Source of the DNA: Phytoactinopolyspora endophytica
GTDB taxonomy: Bacteria > Actinomycetota > Actinomycetes > Jiangellales > Jiangellaceae
NCBI RefSeq assembly: GCF_004138495.1
Contig: NZ_ML142855.1
Location: 227,287 to 232,668 of the forward strand
Direction of reading: 5' to 3'
DNA: 5,382 nt
Part shown: positions 5,348 through 5,382 of the stretch, piece by piece
How positions within the stretch are numbered: the stretch's first letter is position 1
How the letters are laid out: the number at the start of each line of letters is the position of its first letter
The notes under the pieces: generated by a model
Database searches by the model: none
Told to the model about the DNA's origin: nothing
Seen by the model: the letters and a program-made list of their open reading frames with translations, nothing else
Made by a program: the position numbers and the translations under genes

Positions 5348-5382
5348 ATGAACACCGGGTTCCCGGCCAGGCTGACGCCGCG
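5348..5382 (+). CDS. Start of next gene, probably DUF58 protein (partial)
   Basis: Only 11 codons and part of another are visible, encoding MNTGFPARLTP followed by a probable Arg, behind a strong Shine-Dalgarno sequence. Many actinobacterial DUF58 proteins begin with a short tail and then a (R/L)LTPRG-like motif before the first membrane helix, and DUF58 commonly follows moxR. The product call therefore rests on a very short match plus gene order. If right, it would be a membrane protein with a von Willebrand A-like region working with MoxR. A start at GTG 5342 would add two residues. Confidence 0.5.
   Translation, partial: MNTGFPARLTP

Overview
The window is very GC-rich with strong G/C third-position bias, GTG as well as ATG starts, and tightly overlapping genes. 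This points to a high-GC actinomycete; I cannot name the genus from sequence alone. All supported genes lie on the + strand and read as one operon segment with no terminator between them. There is no gene-free stretch longer than 300 bases.

Layout: (1) 1-405, the C-terminal end of a protein resembling the last ATPase module of FtsK/SpoIIIE (EccC-like) proteins. (2) 402-4232, a 1276-residue membrane-anchored surface protein: N-terminal membrane segment, beta-propeller-like region, Asp/Gly-rich repetitive linker, five fibronectin type III (FN3) modules, an unrecognised four-cysteine domain and a second hydrophobic segment with a basic tail. (3) 4232-4300, a possible 22-codon ORF that overlaps the stop codon of the gene before it and the start codon of the gene after it. 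(4) 4297-5280, a complete MoxR-family AAA+ ATPase. (5) 5278-5327, a perfect 11-bp inverted repeat around a 28-nt loop. (6) from 5348, the first codons of the next gene, probably a DUF58 protein, which commonly follows moxR.

The order FtsK-like, FN3, MoxR, (DUF58) matches an actinobacterial gene neighbourhood described in bifidobacteria as the PFNA cluster (protein kinase, FN3, AAA-ATPase, followed by duf58 and a transglutaminase gene). By that analogy the FN3 protein would be the exported, surface-exposed part. MoxR and DUF58 would form a chaperone-like assembly pair at the membrane, and the FtsK-like ATPase would power a secretion-related step. These roles are inferred; the sequence shows only the families and the order.

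Most notable points: a nearly unchanged 318-bp duplication of one FN3 module; a CX5C cysteine pair in each of the last three FN3 modules; a 16-residue Asp-rich tandem repeat; a single TTA leucine codon near the end of the FN3 gene; the doubly coupled micro-ORF; and a palindromic element at the moxR/DUF58 junction, the only junction here where the genes do not overlap.
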